A DNA stretch of 64,000 bases from Acinetobacter portensis (GTDB taxonomy: Bacteria > Pseudomonadota > Gammaproteobacteria > Pseudomonadales > Moraxellaceae). Below the pieces are notes generated by a model, which did no database searches, had not been told where the DNA came from, and was given only the letters and a program-made list of their open reading frames with translations. Location: the NCBI RefSeq assembly GCF_023158935.1, contig NZ_CP096122.1, forward strand, positions 1 to 64,000, given 5' to 3'. Shown here in pieces: positions 34,722 to 45,131 of the stretch. The first letter of the stretch is position 1; every line of letters starts with the position of its first letter. The translations under genes and the position numbers were made by a program.

Positions 34722-36327
34722 TTAATTTTGGTCGGATTTCCAGCGGTGTGGCAGTAATTCTTCTATTTGGGTCACTTTATGCGTCGGCAGCCTTTTCAGC
34801 ACATCACTTAAATAGGCATACGGATCCAGTCCATTCAGCTTTGCTGACTGGATTAAAGTCATGATATTGGCAGCTCGTTGGCCGCTGCGCAGCGAGCCAG
34901 CAAACAGCCAGTTCTTACGTCCCAACGCCCAGGGGCGCATCTGATTTTCAATCCAGTTATTATCTATAGGCAAATTGCCATCATTCAGATAGCGGCAGAG
35001 TGCCTGCCAACGTTTTAGGCTGTAATTGATCGCCTTGGCAGTTGGAGAACTCGATGGCACCGCCAGATAATGTTGGCTGAGCCATTCATACAGTTGTTGC
35101 ATCACCGTTTGGCTATGCTGTTGCCGGTATTCGCGGCGATGTTCTGCTGTACCATCGGTCTTTTTCCTGAGTTCTGCTTCTATGGCATACAGTTTCTGAA
35201 TCAGCACTAATGCCTGTTCAGCGATCTGACTTTTCTTGGTCACATGTAGTTCATGGAATTTACGACGTGCATGTGCCATGCAGCCCACCTCAATGACCTG
35301 ACCTGATCTAAAGCGTGCTTTATAACCACTGTAATCATCACAGACCAAATGACCCTGCCAGCCATTCAGGAACGCTTCAGCATGCTGACCTGAACGGCTA
35401 TCCTGAAAGTCATAGATCACCGCTTGAACTGGATTGTACTGTGTGGTGGCATAGGCCCAGACATAACCTTTCTTCGGTTTTTTCTCATTCTCACCCATCC
35501 GCATGATGGTGACCGGCGTTTCATCGGCATGGATTACCCGCTGTTGCAGCACCACCTGTTTTAAGGCATTGGCCAGAGGTTCCAGTTCCACACCGCAGCG
35601 ACCAATCCAGTCAGATAAAGTAGATCTGGACAGATCAATGCCCGCCCGCTGATAGATCAGGCGCTGACGGTACAGCGGCAAATGATCGGCATACTTCGAT
35701 ACCAGCACATGGCTGAGCAATTCAGGTGAAGCAATGCCTTTATCAATCACATAGGCAGGCATCGCTTGCTGAGTCAGAGTGTCGCACTGATCACAGACCC
35801 ATTTGCCACGGACATGCTGTTCCTTGTAGAACTGTGCCGGTCTGAAATGCAGTTTTTCACTGATATCTTCGCCGATACGACGTAACTGGCAGCCACAACT
35901 GCATTGGGTTGATGCAGGTTCATGCCCAATACGGATGGTGTGTAGATGATCTGGCAGCAGTCGACGTTTAGGTTTGTTGACTGTGGCTTTCTGTGTCGCT
36001 GCATCGGTTTTATCTGCATTTAATCGTTCTAATTCTAGATCAACGGCTGCGATATCTTCTTCGACCGCTTCGTCCCATAGATGGATTTGTTTTGCGGTGA
36101 GATGTTCGTTTTTACTGCCGAATTTATGCTTTTTTAAACAGCGCCAGTTCATACTCGTATTTTTGATTGAGAATAGAAAGATGCTGAACTTTGGCATCCA
36201 ATTGCTGGTTTGATTTTTCTAATTCTTGATTTGATTGTGCCAGAGACTGATGCTGCATCGCCAACTGCCGGGTAAATTCCAGCAGTTGTTCATGGGTCAG
36301 TTGGCTTAAATCAGGCAGCATTTTCAT
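34722..36327 (-). pseudogene. tnpC: IS66 transposase TnpC, one frameshift
   Basis: The large IS66 DDE protein. The N-terminus MKMLPDLSQLTHEQLLEFTR with a coiled coil is in one frame, and the main body (KHKFGSKNEHLTAKQIHLW; zinc-binding CSCGC and CDQCD; VIHADETPVTIM; NNWIENQMRPWALGRKNWLF) in another. The break is at LFKK (about 36128), where an A tract has six instead of five bases. A single homopolymer indel; it may be technical. Confidence 0.88.
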
Positions 36328-36401
36328 GACCGCAGTATGCCTGAGGTCATGACGCAGAGGAAATAGAACGTTTGGAGAATAGCACAATGTAGCAGCCTAG
36401 T

Positions 36402-36737
36402 TTAGAGCATTGTGACCACTTGCTGTCGTCCAATGCGCTGCCAGGGCAAACCCTGAATGAGTGCCTGTAACTGTTCTGGACTGAGAGCTACGTTTTCACC
36501 CTGGTGAACTTTAGCCCAGTGGAATTTTCCCTGTTCCAGCCGCCTGGCACACAGCCAGATGCCCAGTCCATCATGTACCAGCACTTTCATACGATGGCCA
36601 CGTTTATTACAGAACAGGTAGGCGCAATGCGGTTTGATTGAGCCAAAGGCTTTCATAATCTGCGCCATGGCCGTATCCATACCCGCACGCATGTCCATGG
36701 GCTGGGTAGACAACCAGATTTCATCGATACGGATCAT
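36402..36737 (-). CDS. tnpB: IS66 accessory protein TnpB
   Basis: A 111-aa protein required for IS66 transposition: IWLSTQPMDMRAGMDTAMAQ, FCNKRGHRMKVLVHDGLGIW and LEQGKFHWAKV are the conserved IS66 Orf2 segments. It overlaps tnpA by 4 bp. Confidence 0.93.
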   Translation of the reverse strand: MIRIDEIWLSTQPMDMRAGMDTAMAQIMKAFGSIKPHCAYLFCNKRGHRMKVLVHDGLGIWLCARRLEQGKFHWAKVHQGENVALSPEQLQALIQGLPWQRIGRQQVVTML

Positions 36738-37162
36738 TTGATCAAGCCCTGAAGTAAAAGCAGTAATTCAGTTGCAGACTCCACCGGCCATTCGATTTCG
36801 ATCATCTGATCCCTTACGGAACCTTGTTCATCATGTAATGGAATCCTGATATGAGCGGTAGCTTTCTTCTCTGGCACAGGTGGCCGAGGTGCTTCTTGTT
36901 TGACTGGCGTCGGGTGAAGAATGACGGGAAGGAAGTCGGTCTGTGGAATGGATGAGATTGTTAATGATGGAACCATTGATCTGGACTGACGAATCCATTT
37001 ATGCAACAGATTGGCATTGATCTGATGTTGCATTGCGACCTTAGCCACCGATGTATCTGGCTGCTGGCATTGCTGAATAAGTTGATGTTTAAATTCAGCC
37101 GTGAAGGTTCGACGGGGCTTTTTTAGCGTTGGTGCAGTGTCTATAACTGTCTTTAAATCCAT
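36734..37162 (-). CDS. tnpA: IS66 accessory protein TnpA
   Basis: A 142-aa protein with an N-terminal IS3/IS66-type HTH (RRTFTAEFKHQLIQQCQQPD, then VAKVAMQHQINANLLHKWIR), first gene of the IS66 operon. The C-terminal half is variable and Pro-rich. Confidence 0.9.
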   Translation of the reverse strand: MDLKTVIDTAPTLKKPRRTFTAEFKHQLIQQCQQPDTSVAKVAMQHQINANLLHKWIRQSRSMVPSLTISSIPQTDFLPVILHPTPVKQEAPRPPVPEKKATAHIRIPLHDEQGSVRDQMIEIEWPVESATELLLLLQGLIK

Positions 37163-37243
37163 AAATAGGTGTCCACTTAAATTTTAGTGGACACTATCGC
37201 GGTATTAATGAGTTAGAAAAAGTGGGGCTCAGCGGACGCTTAC

Positions 37244-37602
37244 GATAGAAGTAGTGGAGAAATTGTCGCTTTCGTATGGGGTGGAAGAGATGTTGTTACA
37301 GCACAAAAACTAAAAATGCGTATGGAAGAACTGAATATTACTTATGATTGTATAGCGAGTGACCATTGGGAAAGCTTCATCAAAATCTTTAAGCCAAATC
37401 ACCAAGGTAAATATCATACAGTTGGAATAGAGGGTAACAATTGCCGATTAAGACATCGAATAAAGAGAGCAGTAAGAAGAACCTGCTGTTTTTCGAAGAA
37501 AGTTTTGAATCATATAAAAGCTTTTGATCTGGGTTCTTTTACATTAATCATGGTTTTATATAGTGGTGTTAAAATGAGCGGCATACATTTTGAAACACCA
37601 CC
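37244..37602 (+). mobile_element. IS1-family 3' remnant
   Basis: It encodes the C-terminal DDE part of an IS1-type transposase (IASDHWESFIKIF, then VGIEGNNCRLRHRIKRAVRR, TCCFSKKVLNHIKAFDL) and ends in the repeat TTTTGAAACACCACC. It is related to, but diverged from, the complete IS1 element at 39930. The 5' half is replaced by IS66. Confidence 0.87.
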
Positions 37603-37609
37603 ATATATT

Positions 37610-39202
37610 TTAATTATGCTTAGGTAGGTTTTGAGTCATACGGACATGGTTACGTCCATTATTTTTTACTTCGTACAGTTTATTATCTGCCATTCTACAA
37701 ACTTGTTTTATATCTTTTGAATCTATCGGCCAAAATGCGATACCTACCGAAATCGTAATTTTTTCTATTTCATCAACTTGACTTGCTTGCATACTCTTTC
37801 TCAGTCGTTCTGCAACATTAAAAGCAATTTGTACATCAGAAGTCATCATCAATACGATAAATTCTTCTCCACCAGTACGGCAGCAAAAATCATGACTTCT
37901 GAAGTTTTGCTGCATTAAAAGAGCCAATCTCTTTAAAACTTCATCCCCTCGGTCATGCCCATACGTATCATTAATCTTTTTAAAAAAATCTATATCGATA
38001 GCGAGTACAGCAAAATGAGTATTCGTACTTATTAATTCATCTAGGAAATATTGCATACCACGACGATTATAGAGGCCAGTCAGTGGATCAATATTGATGT
38101 GTTGGCGTAGTTCTGAAACCTTTTTATCAAATGCTTTGGAACTCAAAAGTAATGATGTTCTAAATTTAAATACCTCAAAATACCAAGGGTCTACTTGACT
38201 AATTTTATCTTGAGTACCATTTTTACTCAGCATACTTGCCATTTTTGCTAAGTGATTAAGAGGTGAGGAAATAAAGTGAGATATCCGCCAGACAATAAAA
38301 AAAATAAATAGATAAAAAATAAATATACCAATAGAAACTTTTAGAATTAATGCATTGGCCTCTTCAAGTAATTGATCAGTAGGCTGTTGCGAAACTACAA
38401 TCCAATTTACACTAGGAACATGTGCAAAACCAGCTAAGTTATCAACCTCTAAACTATTACTTAGACGCACTGATCCACTTTTATTTTCATTTATATAATT
38501 CAGCCCACTATTATTTATAATTTTTTCACCAATTCGGCTAGGATCTGGATGAGAAATGATACGACTCTGCTGGTCTATGACATACATATAACTTTTTTTA
38601 AAATCAAATTGATTAAATAGCATTTCACTGATTAAGTTTTTCTTCTGCAGATAAATCGTCCCGCTGATAAAACCCTTATAATTTTGATTCACATCATAAA
38701 TAGGTTGAGACATCAATACGACTAGATTATTTACCGATGACCAATACGGAGCTGAAATGTAAGTTTTTTTAATTTTAAGTGACTCTACAATACCTAGTGT
38801 AGTATAAGGGGTATAGAATTTCAGACCTAATGCAGATGGTGCATAAGCAACTATATGGTTTTTCTGATCTACTATAAAAACACTGTTAAAGTTATTTGAC
38901 TGATTTTTGAGTCGTTTGACTTCTGCCTGTCTTAATGAAGTACTAGAGAAGTTTTGTCCTAGTTGCTTAGAACTATATTGCAATTCCTGTAGCATATTAC
39001 TGACATCACGATTTACACCAGTAGCGATTTTTGATGAATATTTTTCATTTATAGAGAGCGAATTCTGTATTAGTTGCTGTTTAACCACATAATTCAGAAT
39101 AAATAAACTGACCAAAAATAAACAAGAAACACTAAGAATTGTTAAAATTAAAATTAGCTTGCGTAAATTCAGATTCAAAAACAATAGTAGTTTATATAAC
39201 AA
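37610..39202 (-). CDS. Diguanylate cyclase with dCache sensor domain
   Basis: A 530-aa inner-membrane signalling enzyme making cyclic di-GMP. Membrane helix at about residues 13-37, an extracytoplasmic dCache-type sensor (about 40-275, with the IVAYAPSALGLKFYTPYTTLG region), a second helix near 285-305, then a GGDEF domain: HINIDPLTGLYNRRGMQYFL, VLAIDIDFFKKINDTYGHDR and CRTGGEEFIVLM, where GGEEF is the active-site loop. An inhibitory RxxD motif is not obvious. It probably affects biofilm and motility. The 3' end touches the IS1 remnant but the frame appears complete. Confidence 0.92.
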   Translation of the reverse strand: MLYKLLLFLNLNLRKLILILTILSVSCLFLVSLFILNYVVKQQLIQNSLSINEKYSSKIATGVNRDVSNMLQELQYSSKQLGQNFSSTSLRQAEVKRLKNQSNNFNSVFIVDQKNHIVAYAPSALGLKFYTPYTTLGIVESLKIKKTYISAPYWSSVNNLVVLMSQPIYDVNQNYKGFISGTIYLQKKNLISEMLFNQFDFKKSYMYVIDQQSRIISHPDPSRIGEKIINNSGLNYINENKSGSVRLSNSLEVDNLAGFAHVPSVNWIVVSQQPTDQLLEEANALILKVSIGIFIFYLFIFFIVWRISHFISSPLNHLAKMASMLSKNGTQDKISQVDPWYFEVFKFRTSLLLSSKAFDKKVSELRQHINIDPLTGLYNRRGMQYFLDELISTNTHFAVLAIDIDFFKKINDTYGHDRGDEVLKRLALLMQQNFRSHDFCCRTGGEEFIVLMMTSDVQIAFNVAERLRKSMQASQVDEIEKITISVGIAFWPIDSKDIKQVCRMADNKLYEVKNNGRNHVRMTQNLPKHN

Positions 39203-39292
39203 CTTAAAACCTCAGGCTTCACATATCGTATTATTTTGTTTAATTTAGAATAAAGTAACTTTTATACTTAAAATACTATACAAACCTAAAAG

Positions 39293-39887
39293 TCAATATG
39301 GTTTGAAAAAATCAAATTCATACATATGAGACATACGCCCTTGTTTTGTTTCTAAATAATTTTTATTAAAAATATTTAACCCCCCACTAACTACAATATT
39401 TAGATTCCTCAATGCACTAATTTTAAGTGGATTATTCGTAATTAATTTTACCTCTTTAACTTGTAAATAATCTAGCATTATAGTGCACATGTCATAATAA
39501 CGAGCATCTGCTGGTAAATTTAACAACAAGTTTGCATCAAGAGTATCATGTCCTTGATCTTGGAGTGTATATGCACGAATTTTATTGGTCAATCCTATTC
39601 CGCGACCTTCTTGGCGTAGATATAGAATAACTACTTGCCCCACATCATCAAACATTTTCATTGTAGAATGTAGTTGTGATCCACAATCACATTTTAGCGA
39701 ACCAAAAGCATCACCTGTCAAGCACTCTGAATGAATTCTGACTAATACAGGTTTTGTAGGAACACTCTCTAGCCCTTTGGCTAAGGCAATGTGTTCTTCC
39801 CCCTGTATTTTGATCTTGAAATGCTATAATTTCAAAATTACCAAAAGCTGTAGGTAACTTAGATTTAGCAATAAATTTTATAGCCAT
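39293..39887 (-). pseudogene. ribA: GTP cyclohydrolase II (RibA), one frameshift
   Basis: It converts GTP to the first intermediate of riboflavin synthesis. The C-terminal frame shows [20 protein letters not shown] (zinc ligands Cys, Cys, Cys) and [20 protein letters not shown], both diagnostic. The N-terminal frame gives MAIKFIAKSKLPTAFGNFEI. They are joined by one extra base in a C5/G5 run near 39804, which shifts [13 protein letters not shown] out of frame. Without that base it would be a normal roughly 197-aa enzyme, so a sequencing error is possible. The riboflavin synthase remnant at 6712 may be its former partner. Confidence 0.88.
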
Positions 39888-39929
39888 TTGTGTATCCAAT
39901 TATATTTATTAAAATTGGGTAAAATTTCT

Positions 39930-40717
39930 GGTGGTGTTTCCAAAAGTATGCTGAAATTAAATGAAGCCATTATTGATATAAAAGAAGGTTAAGTCGAAGG
40001 CTTTAAAATGGTTTTCAAGCTTTTTCGAAAAATTACAACTTTTCCTAAAACTACGTCTAATTCGATGCCTTATTTTACAATTATTTCCTTCAATACCTAC
40101 AGTAAAAAACTTACCAATACTTTGCTTACAGTTTTTAAAGGCAGTCACAAAACTATCCCAGTGATCACTTGAAATTCGGGTGTAGTGAACACCTAATTGC
40201 TTTAACTTTGCCTTCAATCGTTGGACTGTCGCCAGATCTCGTTTACCCCAAACATAAGCAACAATTTCACCTGTTTCTCTATGGTATGCGTAAATAAGCC
40301 ATTGTTTATTCTTTTTATTTCCTACAAAAGTCCAAAACTCATCAACCTCAATAGATTCATAATAATTTTGCTTAGGGCGAATTTTATAAGTGGATTTACT
40401 TAATGTTCGTAAAACCTTACCTATGCTGACACGCTCGGTTTCTGCAATATCTCTTATACCACCCCCTCTAACCATCAGGTGGAGTATTTTATTTGTTATA
40501 CCAGAATGACAACCTCGGTAACTAAGAGCATGATCCCCAATAAACTGACGCTTGCAGTTTTTACATTGATAGTTTTGCTTACCATTTAGTTTGAAGCCAT
40601 TTTTCTTTATACTGTCACTTCGACAGGTTGGACATTTGATTTCTAGTGTTATTTGCATCTCACTATTTTATCAAAAGCCAACCTGTTTTTTTTCAGCATA
40701 CTTTTTGAAACACCACC
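39930..40717 (-). mobile_element. IS1-family element
   Basis: 788 bp with ends GGTGGTGTTTCCAAAAGTATGCTGA and the matching inverted end (about 22 of 25 positions). No clear 8-9-bp target repeat is visible. Confidence 0.9.
39957..40658 (-). CDS. IS1-family transposase (single ORF)
   Basis: A 233-aa protein: an N-terminal zinc finger (CPTCRSDSIKKNGFKLNGKQ, then CKNCKRQF), HTH (GIRDIAETERVSIGKVLRTL), and the DDE core with YESIEVDEFWTFVGNKKNKQ (Asp), YTRISSDHWDSFVTAF (Asp) and a terminal NHFKAFDLTFFYINNGF. A single-frame IS1 transposase as in the archaeal/Acinetobacter-type IS1 branch, without the insA/insB frameshift. Confidence 0.92.
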   Translation of the reverse strand: MQITLEIKCPTCRSDSIKKNGFKLNGKQNYQCKNCKRQFIGDHALSYRGCHSGITNKILHLMVRGGGIRDIAETERVSIGKVLRTLSKSTYKIRPKQNYYESIEVDEFWTFVGNKKNKQWLIYAYHRETGEIVAYVWGKRDLATVQRLKAKLKQLGVHYTRISSDHWDSFVTAFKNCKQSIGKFFTVGIEGNNCKIRHRIRRSFRKSCNFSKKLENHFKAFDLTFFYINNGFI

Positions 40718-40784
40718 CAAAACTTAAATATTTTAAAAAATGGAGTCGGCTTGTTAAATTTATCCTTGGGAAATTATTGTACAC

Positions 40785-40810
40785 ATGAGGTCAAGCATGC
40801 TTGACCTCAT
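40785..40810. terminator. Perfect palindrome, likely terminator of the mannitol gene
   Basis: ATGAGGTCAAGCA / TGCTTGACCTCAT, a 26-bp perfect inverted repeat 42 bp past the mtlD stop. There is no long T run on the gene strand, so an operator role is possible. Confidence 0.55.
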
Positions 40811-40852
40811 AAATATGAGTTTATTCTATTCTGGTTAAATCCTATGACACAA

Positions 40853-42994
40853 TCAGGTCAGGCTATGATCCATTTGCTTTGCTAGGTCTACACAATGAGG
40901 ATTGTGCGTCTTATGTTTAGCCGGGAGCAATTGAGCTAACTGTGTTTCAATATTTCGCTGTAGGGTTTGCTGATGTTGCTCGTTTAATCCAGATTGCCCT
41001 AACTGAATTTTAAGATGTTCAATTGCTTCACCATAGCTAATATCTTTTTGCTGAATAGAGTAGTAGTAACCATATAAGGCACCTTGACTTAAGTTCTGGT
41101 AAGGTAAGCCCTGCTGAATATTACAAGCAATTGATCCCAAGACGCGTTCTGAAGCGGCTAACTTTCGTAAAGGATCACGTGCTACACGTTCACACGGATC
41201 TTTGTAGGCATTGACACAAGAATTAATAAAGCTTTTTGCCAGATCATCAAGATCATTTTTGCGATGTGGTAGGGTAAGGGTAAGCCCAGCCTTCACTTCT
41301 TCAAGAAGCCCCTCCATAAACTCTCTCACTTTTGGGTCTGCCATAGCTAAACCAATCGTTTCGTAGCCGAGGCGTGTTGCGTACCAGGTAGTCATGGCAT
41401 GAACACCATTCCATAACCTGTTTTTTATCAACTGAATTTCCTGAATATCATCCACCAACACCATCTGACGCATTTTGCCTAGCAAGGGACTGTTATTTTC
41501 TACGTAAATCGGCATGTCCACTTCTGCATGGAATAGAATCAAGTCCATGGTCTGCAAAATATGGCTGGGTTTAAAGTTACTGCACATCTCTTCGACATAC
41601 ATTGAAGCTAACCTTTCCTGTTCAGGATTCAAACGGGTAGCATCTTCAATATCAGCATGATCAAGGTCGTGATCGAGTTGGTATTGCTTAAAAATGTTGT
41701 ACTTAATACGCAACTGACGGTAAAGGTTTTGGTCGGTCAATTTGGAAACCATTCGGTTAACGACCGTATCACAGAAATAATGCTGCTCTAAAATCTGCTC
41801 AGCAATGTCTGGAGCTGTAATTTCAACCAAAGCGCTATGCACATGTTCAAGCAATAAGTGTTTAGCACCGATTTTATTTAAGATAATGAGGACGGTTAAA
41901 GGATTCGTGAACTGTTCATTATTGGCAATATGACGGGCATATAAGCCTTGGGCAATTGTTCTGGCCTCAGTTGCAATCGCCTGTTCCGGCAAGCAAACAG
42001 CTATCATGCTTGAGGCAATATACATCTCCTGCATCTGTTCAATATTACCCGCATCAATGATATGCATATTTTCAATACGTTCATCATAGGAAAGCTGGCC
42101 ATAACGAATACAGTAACTGCCAAAGGCATTCACTGCTGAACGATACAAGAAATTATGGGTTGAGGCATAGATTCGCTTTGGACGTGTATAGCCATCCCAG
42201 TGGGACAGGATCTGTGCCATGAAGCCACCGCCAATCGCACCAAATCCATGAATGCCAACGGTCAATTGATTCAGACTTTGTGGAAAAGACTCTTGAAGTG
42301 TTGGCATTTCCAAGTTTAGTGTATGTTGATCCAATTGATGCAGGCAGTCATACATACTTTCAAAAAAGTAATCTGTTTTGGCCAGCATGTTGGAATTAGG
42401 TTCCTTGATGTCTTGTAGCAAGATGGTAACCCCACCAGCATTATAGGCTGAAGTAATACCATTTTCCGAATCCTCGAACATTAAGCATTCTGATGTAGGT
42501 AAATTGAGTTTTTCAGCAGCGGAAAGAAAAATTTCCGGATGTGGTTTACCTTTCTGTACTTCATCACCACACACCAGTACATCAAAGAATTTATAAACGT
42601 TGGCATTGATCAGATATTCTTCAGCAATTAAGCGACGACTTGATGTCGCAACTGCCATGCGTAAACCAGATTTACGTAAACGTTCTAGTACCTGTACCAA
42701 CCCTTTTTTAATGGGTACACCTAAACTTCTGACACTTTCGAGTTCAAGCTCATCAGCTCGTTGTCGGATCTCTGCATAAGGGATATCGTCCCCATACTGC
42801 TGTTTGGCTAGTTGATGTGCACTACTTGCACTGAGTCCCAGACAAGCCATTAAATAAGCATCACTAAATGAAACACCGATCAATTCCTGAGATGCTTGCT
42901 TCAAGGTTTGAAAACGTAAACGTTCAGTATCAAACATGGTTCCATCCATGTCGAAAATTGCCCCATGAATAATATCATTATTAAATTTAAGCAC
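40853..42994 (-). CDS. mtlD: Bifunctional mannitol-1-phosphate dehydrogenase/phosphatase
   Basis: A 713-aa fusion. Residues 1-225 form a HAD phosphatase (FDMDGTMFDTE with the nucleophile Asp; KGKPHPEIFL; MFEDSENG). Residues about 240-700 form a polyol dehydrogenase (VGIHGFGAIGGGFMAQILSH nucleotide-binding region; IVNRMVSKLT-type motif as TVVNRMVSKLTD; PIYVENNSPLLGKMRQMV). The arrangement is that of the Acinetobacter baylyi MtlD, which reduces fructose-6-phosphate to mannitol-1-phosphate and dephosphorylates it, producing mannitol as a compatible solute under salt stress. It is monocistronic with a palindrome behind it. It complements the BCCT transporter carried on the same plasmid. Confidence 0.93.
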   Translation of the reverse strand: MLKFNNDIIHGAIFDMDGTMFDTERLRFQTLKQASQELIGVSFSDAYLMACLGLSASSAHQLAKQQYGDDIPYAEIRQRADELELESVRSLGVPIKKGLVQVLERLRKSGLRMAVATSSRRLIAEEYLINANVYKFFDVLVCGDEVQKGKPHPEIFLSAAEKLNLPTSECLMFEDSENGITSAYNAGGVTILLQDIKEPNSNMLAKTDYFFESMYDCLHQLDQHTLNLEMPTLQESFPQSLNQLTVGIHGFGAIGGGFMAQILSHWDGYTRPKRIYASTHNFLYRSAVNAFGSYCIRYGQLSYDERIENMHIIDAGNIEQMQEMYIASSMIAVCLPEQAIATEARTIAQGLYARHIANNEQFTNPLTVLIILNKIGAKHLLLEHVHSALVEITAPDIAEQILEQHYFCDTVVNRMVSKLTDQNLYRQLRIKYNIFKQYQLDHDLDHADIEDATRLNPEQERLASMYVEEMCSNFKPSHILQTMDLILFHAEVDMPIYVENNSPLLGKMRQMVLVDDIQEIQLIKNRLWNGVHAMTTWYATRLGYETIGLAMADPKVREFMEGLLEEVKAGLTLTLPHRKNDLDDLAKSFINSCVNAYKDPCERVARDPLRKLAASERVLGSIACNIQQGLPYQNLSQGALYGYYYSIQQKDISYGEAIEHLKIQLGQSGLNEQHQQTLQRNIETQLAQLLPAKHKTHNPHCVDLAKQMDHSLT

Positions 42995-43252
42995 TTATAA
43001 TCCCTCTTACTGTAACACTACAATCTGACAAATCATAAGGAGAACTGATAACTTGATGAAACGATTATAAGAAATGAAACATTTATGTTTATTAATTAAT
43101 CAATCGCAGGAGATATTAAGACTTTTTTGTAATTTTGAGTAAAGTTAGTTTTCTGGAATGTTTCATTTTCTCACTCTAAGGTAATCACGAGGACCAAAAA
43201 TCGACTGAGATTAAAGGTCTTTCCACAGATGGATAAAAAGTAGGATGTTAAA

Positions 43253-44158
43253 TTGACTAACACCTCTAATAAACACAACTCCTCCTTTAATTATACAAGT
43301 AGATTAAGACGTGCACGCCATCGCTTTAGTCTGCTGGCAGATAAGGCAGAAGATGATGAAATCGAGCGTCGTATTCGTGATGGGATTGAGCTATCAGGAG
43401 CCATTCCCTGGATTTTAATATTCGCTATTTTTATTGCATCAGTCGGATTAAATATCAATTCAACAGCCGTGGTTATTGGCGCAATGCTAATTTCTCCACT
43501 TATGGGACCGATCATGGGGGTGGGGCTGGGTGTAGCAGTTTATGACTTTAAACTGGTAAAACGGGCACTCTTCAACCTAGGTATTGCAACACTGATCAGC
43601 TTGGTCGTATCCACTCTATATTTCTCGATATCACCCCTCGATAATGCACAATCTGAACTTTTATCACGAACTAGCCCAACCGTTTGGGATGTGCTCATCG
43701 CATTATTTGGTGGATTGGCAGGAATCATTGGGATCACTCGAGAAGAAAAATCAAATGTTATTCCAGGGGTGGCGATTGCTACAGCATTGATGCCACCTGT
43801 CTGTACTGCTGGATTTGGTATTGCAACTGGACAGTGGAGCTTTGTTGGTGGTGCACTGTATTTATATACCATCAATTGTGTGTTCATCAGTTTGGCAACT
43901 ATTATCGGTATCCGGATTTTAAGGTTAAAGCCACATAGTTTTGCTGACGAAAAAGTAGAAAGATGTGTAAAAATATCTTTGCTGATGATCGCAATGGTGA
44001 CCGCAATTCCAAGTGCCTATCTGGCGACTAAATTAGTTAATGAAGAAGTTTTTAAATCAACTGCCAACAAATTCATTACACAAGAATTTACCTTTAAAGA
44101 AACACAAGTCGCCAGTTCAAAAATAAAAGAATCCATGGAATTTCACAGTGTTTCTTGA
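43253..44158 (+). CDS. DUF389 membrane protein, 3'-truncated
   Basis: 301 codons from a TTG start. About seven membrane helices in residues 45-265 with the DUF389 core: SVGLNINSTAVVIGAMLISP, LMGPIMGVGLGVAVYDF and GVAIATALMPPVCTAGFGIAT. The function of DUF389 proteins is unknown (putative transporter). The native C-terminus is lost: from about 44130 the frame runs into antisense group II intron sequence, adding an artificial tail (MEFHSVS). No activity can be assumed. Confidence 0.82.
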   Translation: MTNTSNKHNSSFNYTSRLRRARHRFSLLADKAEDDEIERRIRDGIELSGAIPWILIFAIFIASVGLNINSTAVVIGAMLISPLMGPIMGVGLGVAVYDFKLVKRALFNLGIATLISLVVSTLYFSISPLDNAQSELLSRTSPTVWDVLIALFGGLAGIIGITREEKSNVIPGVAIATALMPPVCTAGFGIATGQWSFVGGALYLYTINCVFISLATIIGIRILRLKPHSFADEKVERCVKISLLMIAMVTAIPSAYLATKLVNEEVFKSTANKFITQEFTFKETQVASSKIKESMEFHSVS

Positions 44159-44616
44159 GTGCACGCATGAGTAAATCATGGTCGATGTTATCAAAGAGAC
44201 CTTTGATATCAAATTCCACAACCCAGTCATAATCCCAACTTCGTCTCCTCACTATCGCAATTGCATCATGGGCAGAACGCCCCGGACGATATCCATATGA
44301 GTTTGGATGAAATAATGGATCAATTTTCGGCTCTAATAAGAGCTTAACTGCTGTTTGCGCGACTCGATCTGCAACTGTTGGAATACCTAGTATACGCACG
44401 CCACCTGACTTCTTTGGAATCGGAACAGCCTTAACTGGCGGTGGAAAATAACTGCCAGAACAAAGTCGATTCCATAGTTTGTATAGGTTGTTCTTTAAAT
44501 GCTTTTCGAATTGCTCAATAGATTCATGATCAACGCCTGGAGCGCCACCATTCTCTTTGACTTTTTTTAAATGCCTCCCAGATTAACGCTTTAGGAATGT
44601 TAAATGGTTTGGTCAT
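44130..44616 (-). pseudogene. ltrA: Intron-encoded reverse transcriptase, truncated and frameshifted
   Basis: ATG at 44616 has a strong AGGAGGAGC ribosome binding site: MTKPFNIPKALIWEAF, then a frame change at a 7-A run (near 44567), then KVKENGGAPGVDHESIEQFE and onward to GVRILGIPTVADRVAQ, YGYRPGRSAHDAIAIV and VVEFDIKGLFDNIDH. It ends at IPWIL. The residues match the fragment at 3-403 with scattered differences. Catalytic YADD and maturase parts are absent. Confidence 0.87.
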
Positions 44617-45131
44617 AAAGTTTTGCTCCTCCTGCTTGCACAGTTGACAAATCCGTAGACCTGGATAATGCAACCCCTTCGCTCCATTACCATTACAGTA
44701 ACTTCAACACTACTACGAGTTGCTCCGCCCCTTGGTGACGCATTGCTATTATCAGCCTTGCCTTTTGAGCTTGTGCCTTTCGCTTGACATCGCCACCGAA
44801 GGTTCCCGCAGTTCAACGTAAGAGCCTGAATTAGGATCGCGCTGCCTCTACGCCGGACACCGAATGGCCCGTAAGCAGGTAACGGCCAAACTAATCGCGG
44901 GGTAACTTCCATCCCCGGTTTTGATGTCATTTGAGTACTTTCGACACTTGAACGGCAGTTCACTGTTGTTCGCCTTCCTAATTCTTACCTGACATCTCTA
45001 CGATGCCTTTTCCATAACGCTCACGACCGGGACTTTTGATCCAAGCCGCTTATGGTGGTTTGCTACCTGCTCCTGCAAGCCGATAGCGAGGGGCCATACC
45101 CTCATCTCTTACGCCGCTTGCTGCGGCACAC
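44130..45131 (-). mobile_element. Group II intron, 5' part
   Basis: It begins on the minus strand with GTGTGCCGCAGCAAGCGGCG (45131 downward), fitting the GUGYG 5' consensus. It continues through about 500 nt of structured domain I-IV sequence and the start of an intron-encoded RT. The 3' half is missing at the junction with the DUF389 gene. The 5' exon is the orfB of an IS3-family element (45132-45252). Confidence 0.82.

Larger units (their letters stand above)
34691..37243 (-). mobile_element. IS66-family element
   Basis: 2,553 bp with terminal repeats GTAAGCGTCCGCTGA and TCAGCGGACGCTTAC and the three-gene tnpA-tnpB-tnpC order. No 8-bp target duplication is seen: the left flank is IS5 debris and the right flank IS1 debris, so the neighbourhood was rearranged. 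Confidence 0.93.

Noticed and set aside
37316..37627. 103-codon frame as a new gene beside the diguanylate cyclase
   Set aside because: Its residues match the C-terminal part of IS1-family transposases and it ends in the IS1 terminal repeat, so it is IS debris.
39930..40717. 8-9-bp target duplication for the IS1 element
   Set aside because: Flanks AAAATTTCT and CAAAACTTA do not match well enough to claim one.
44613..44963. Long minus-strand frame (116 codons) upstream of the intron RT as a protein gene
   Set aside because: It lies in the structured RNA part of the group II intron. Similar open frames occur there by chance and no protein family fits.
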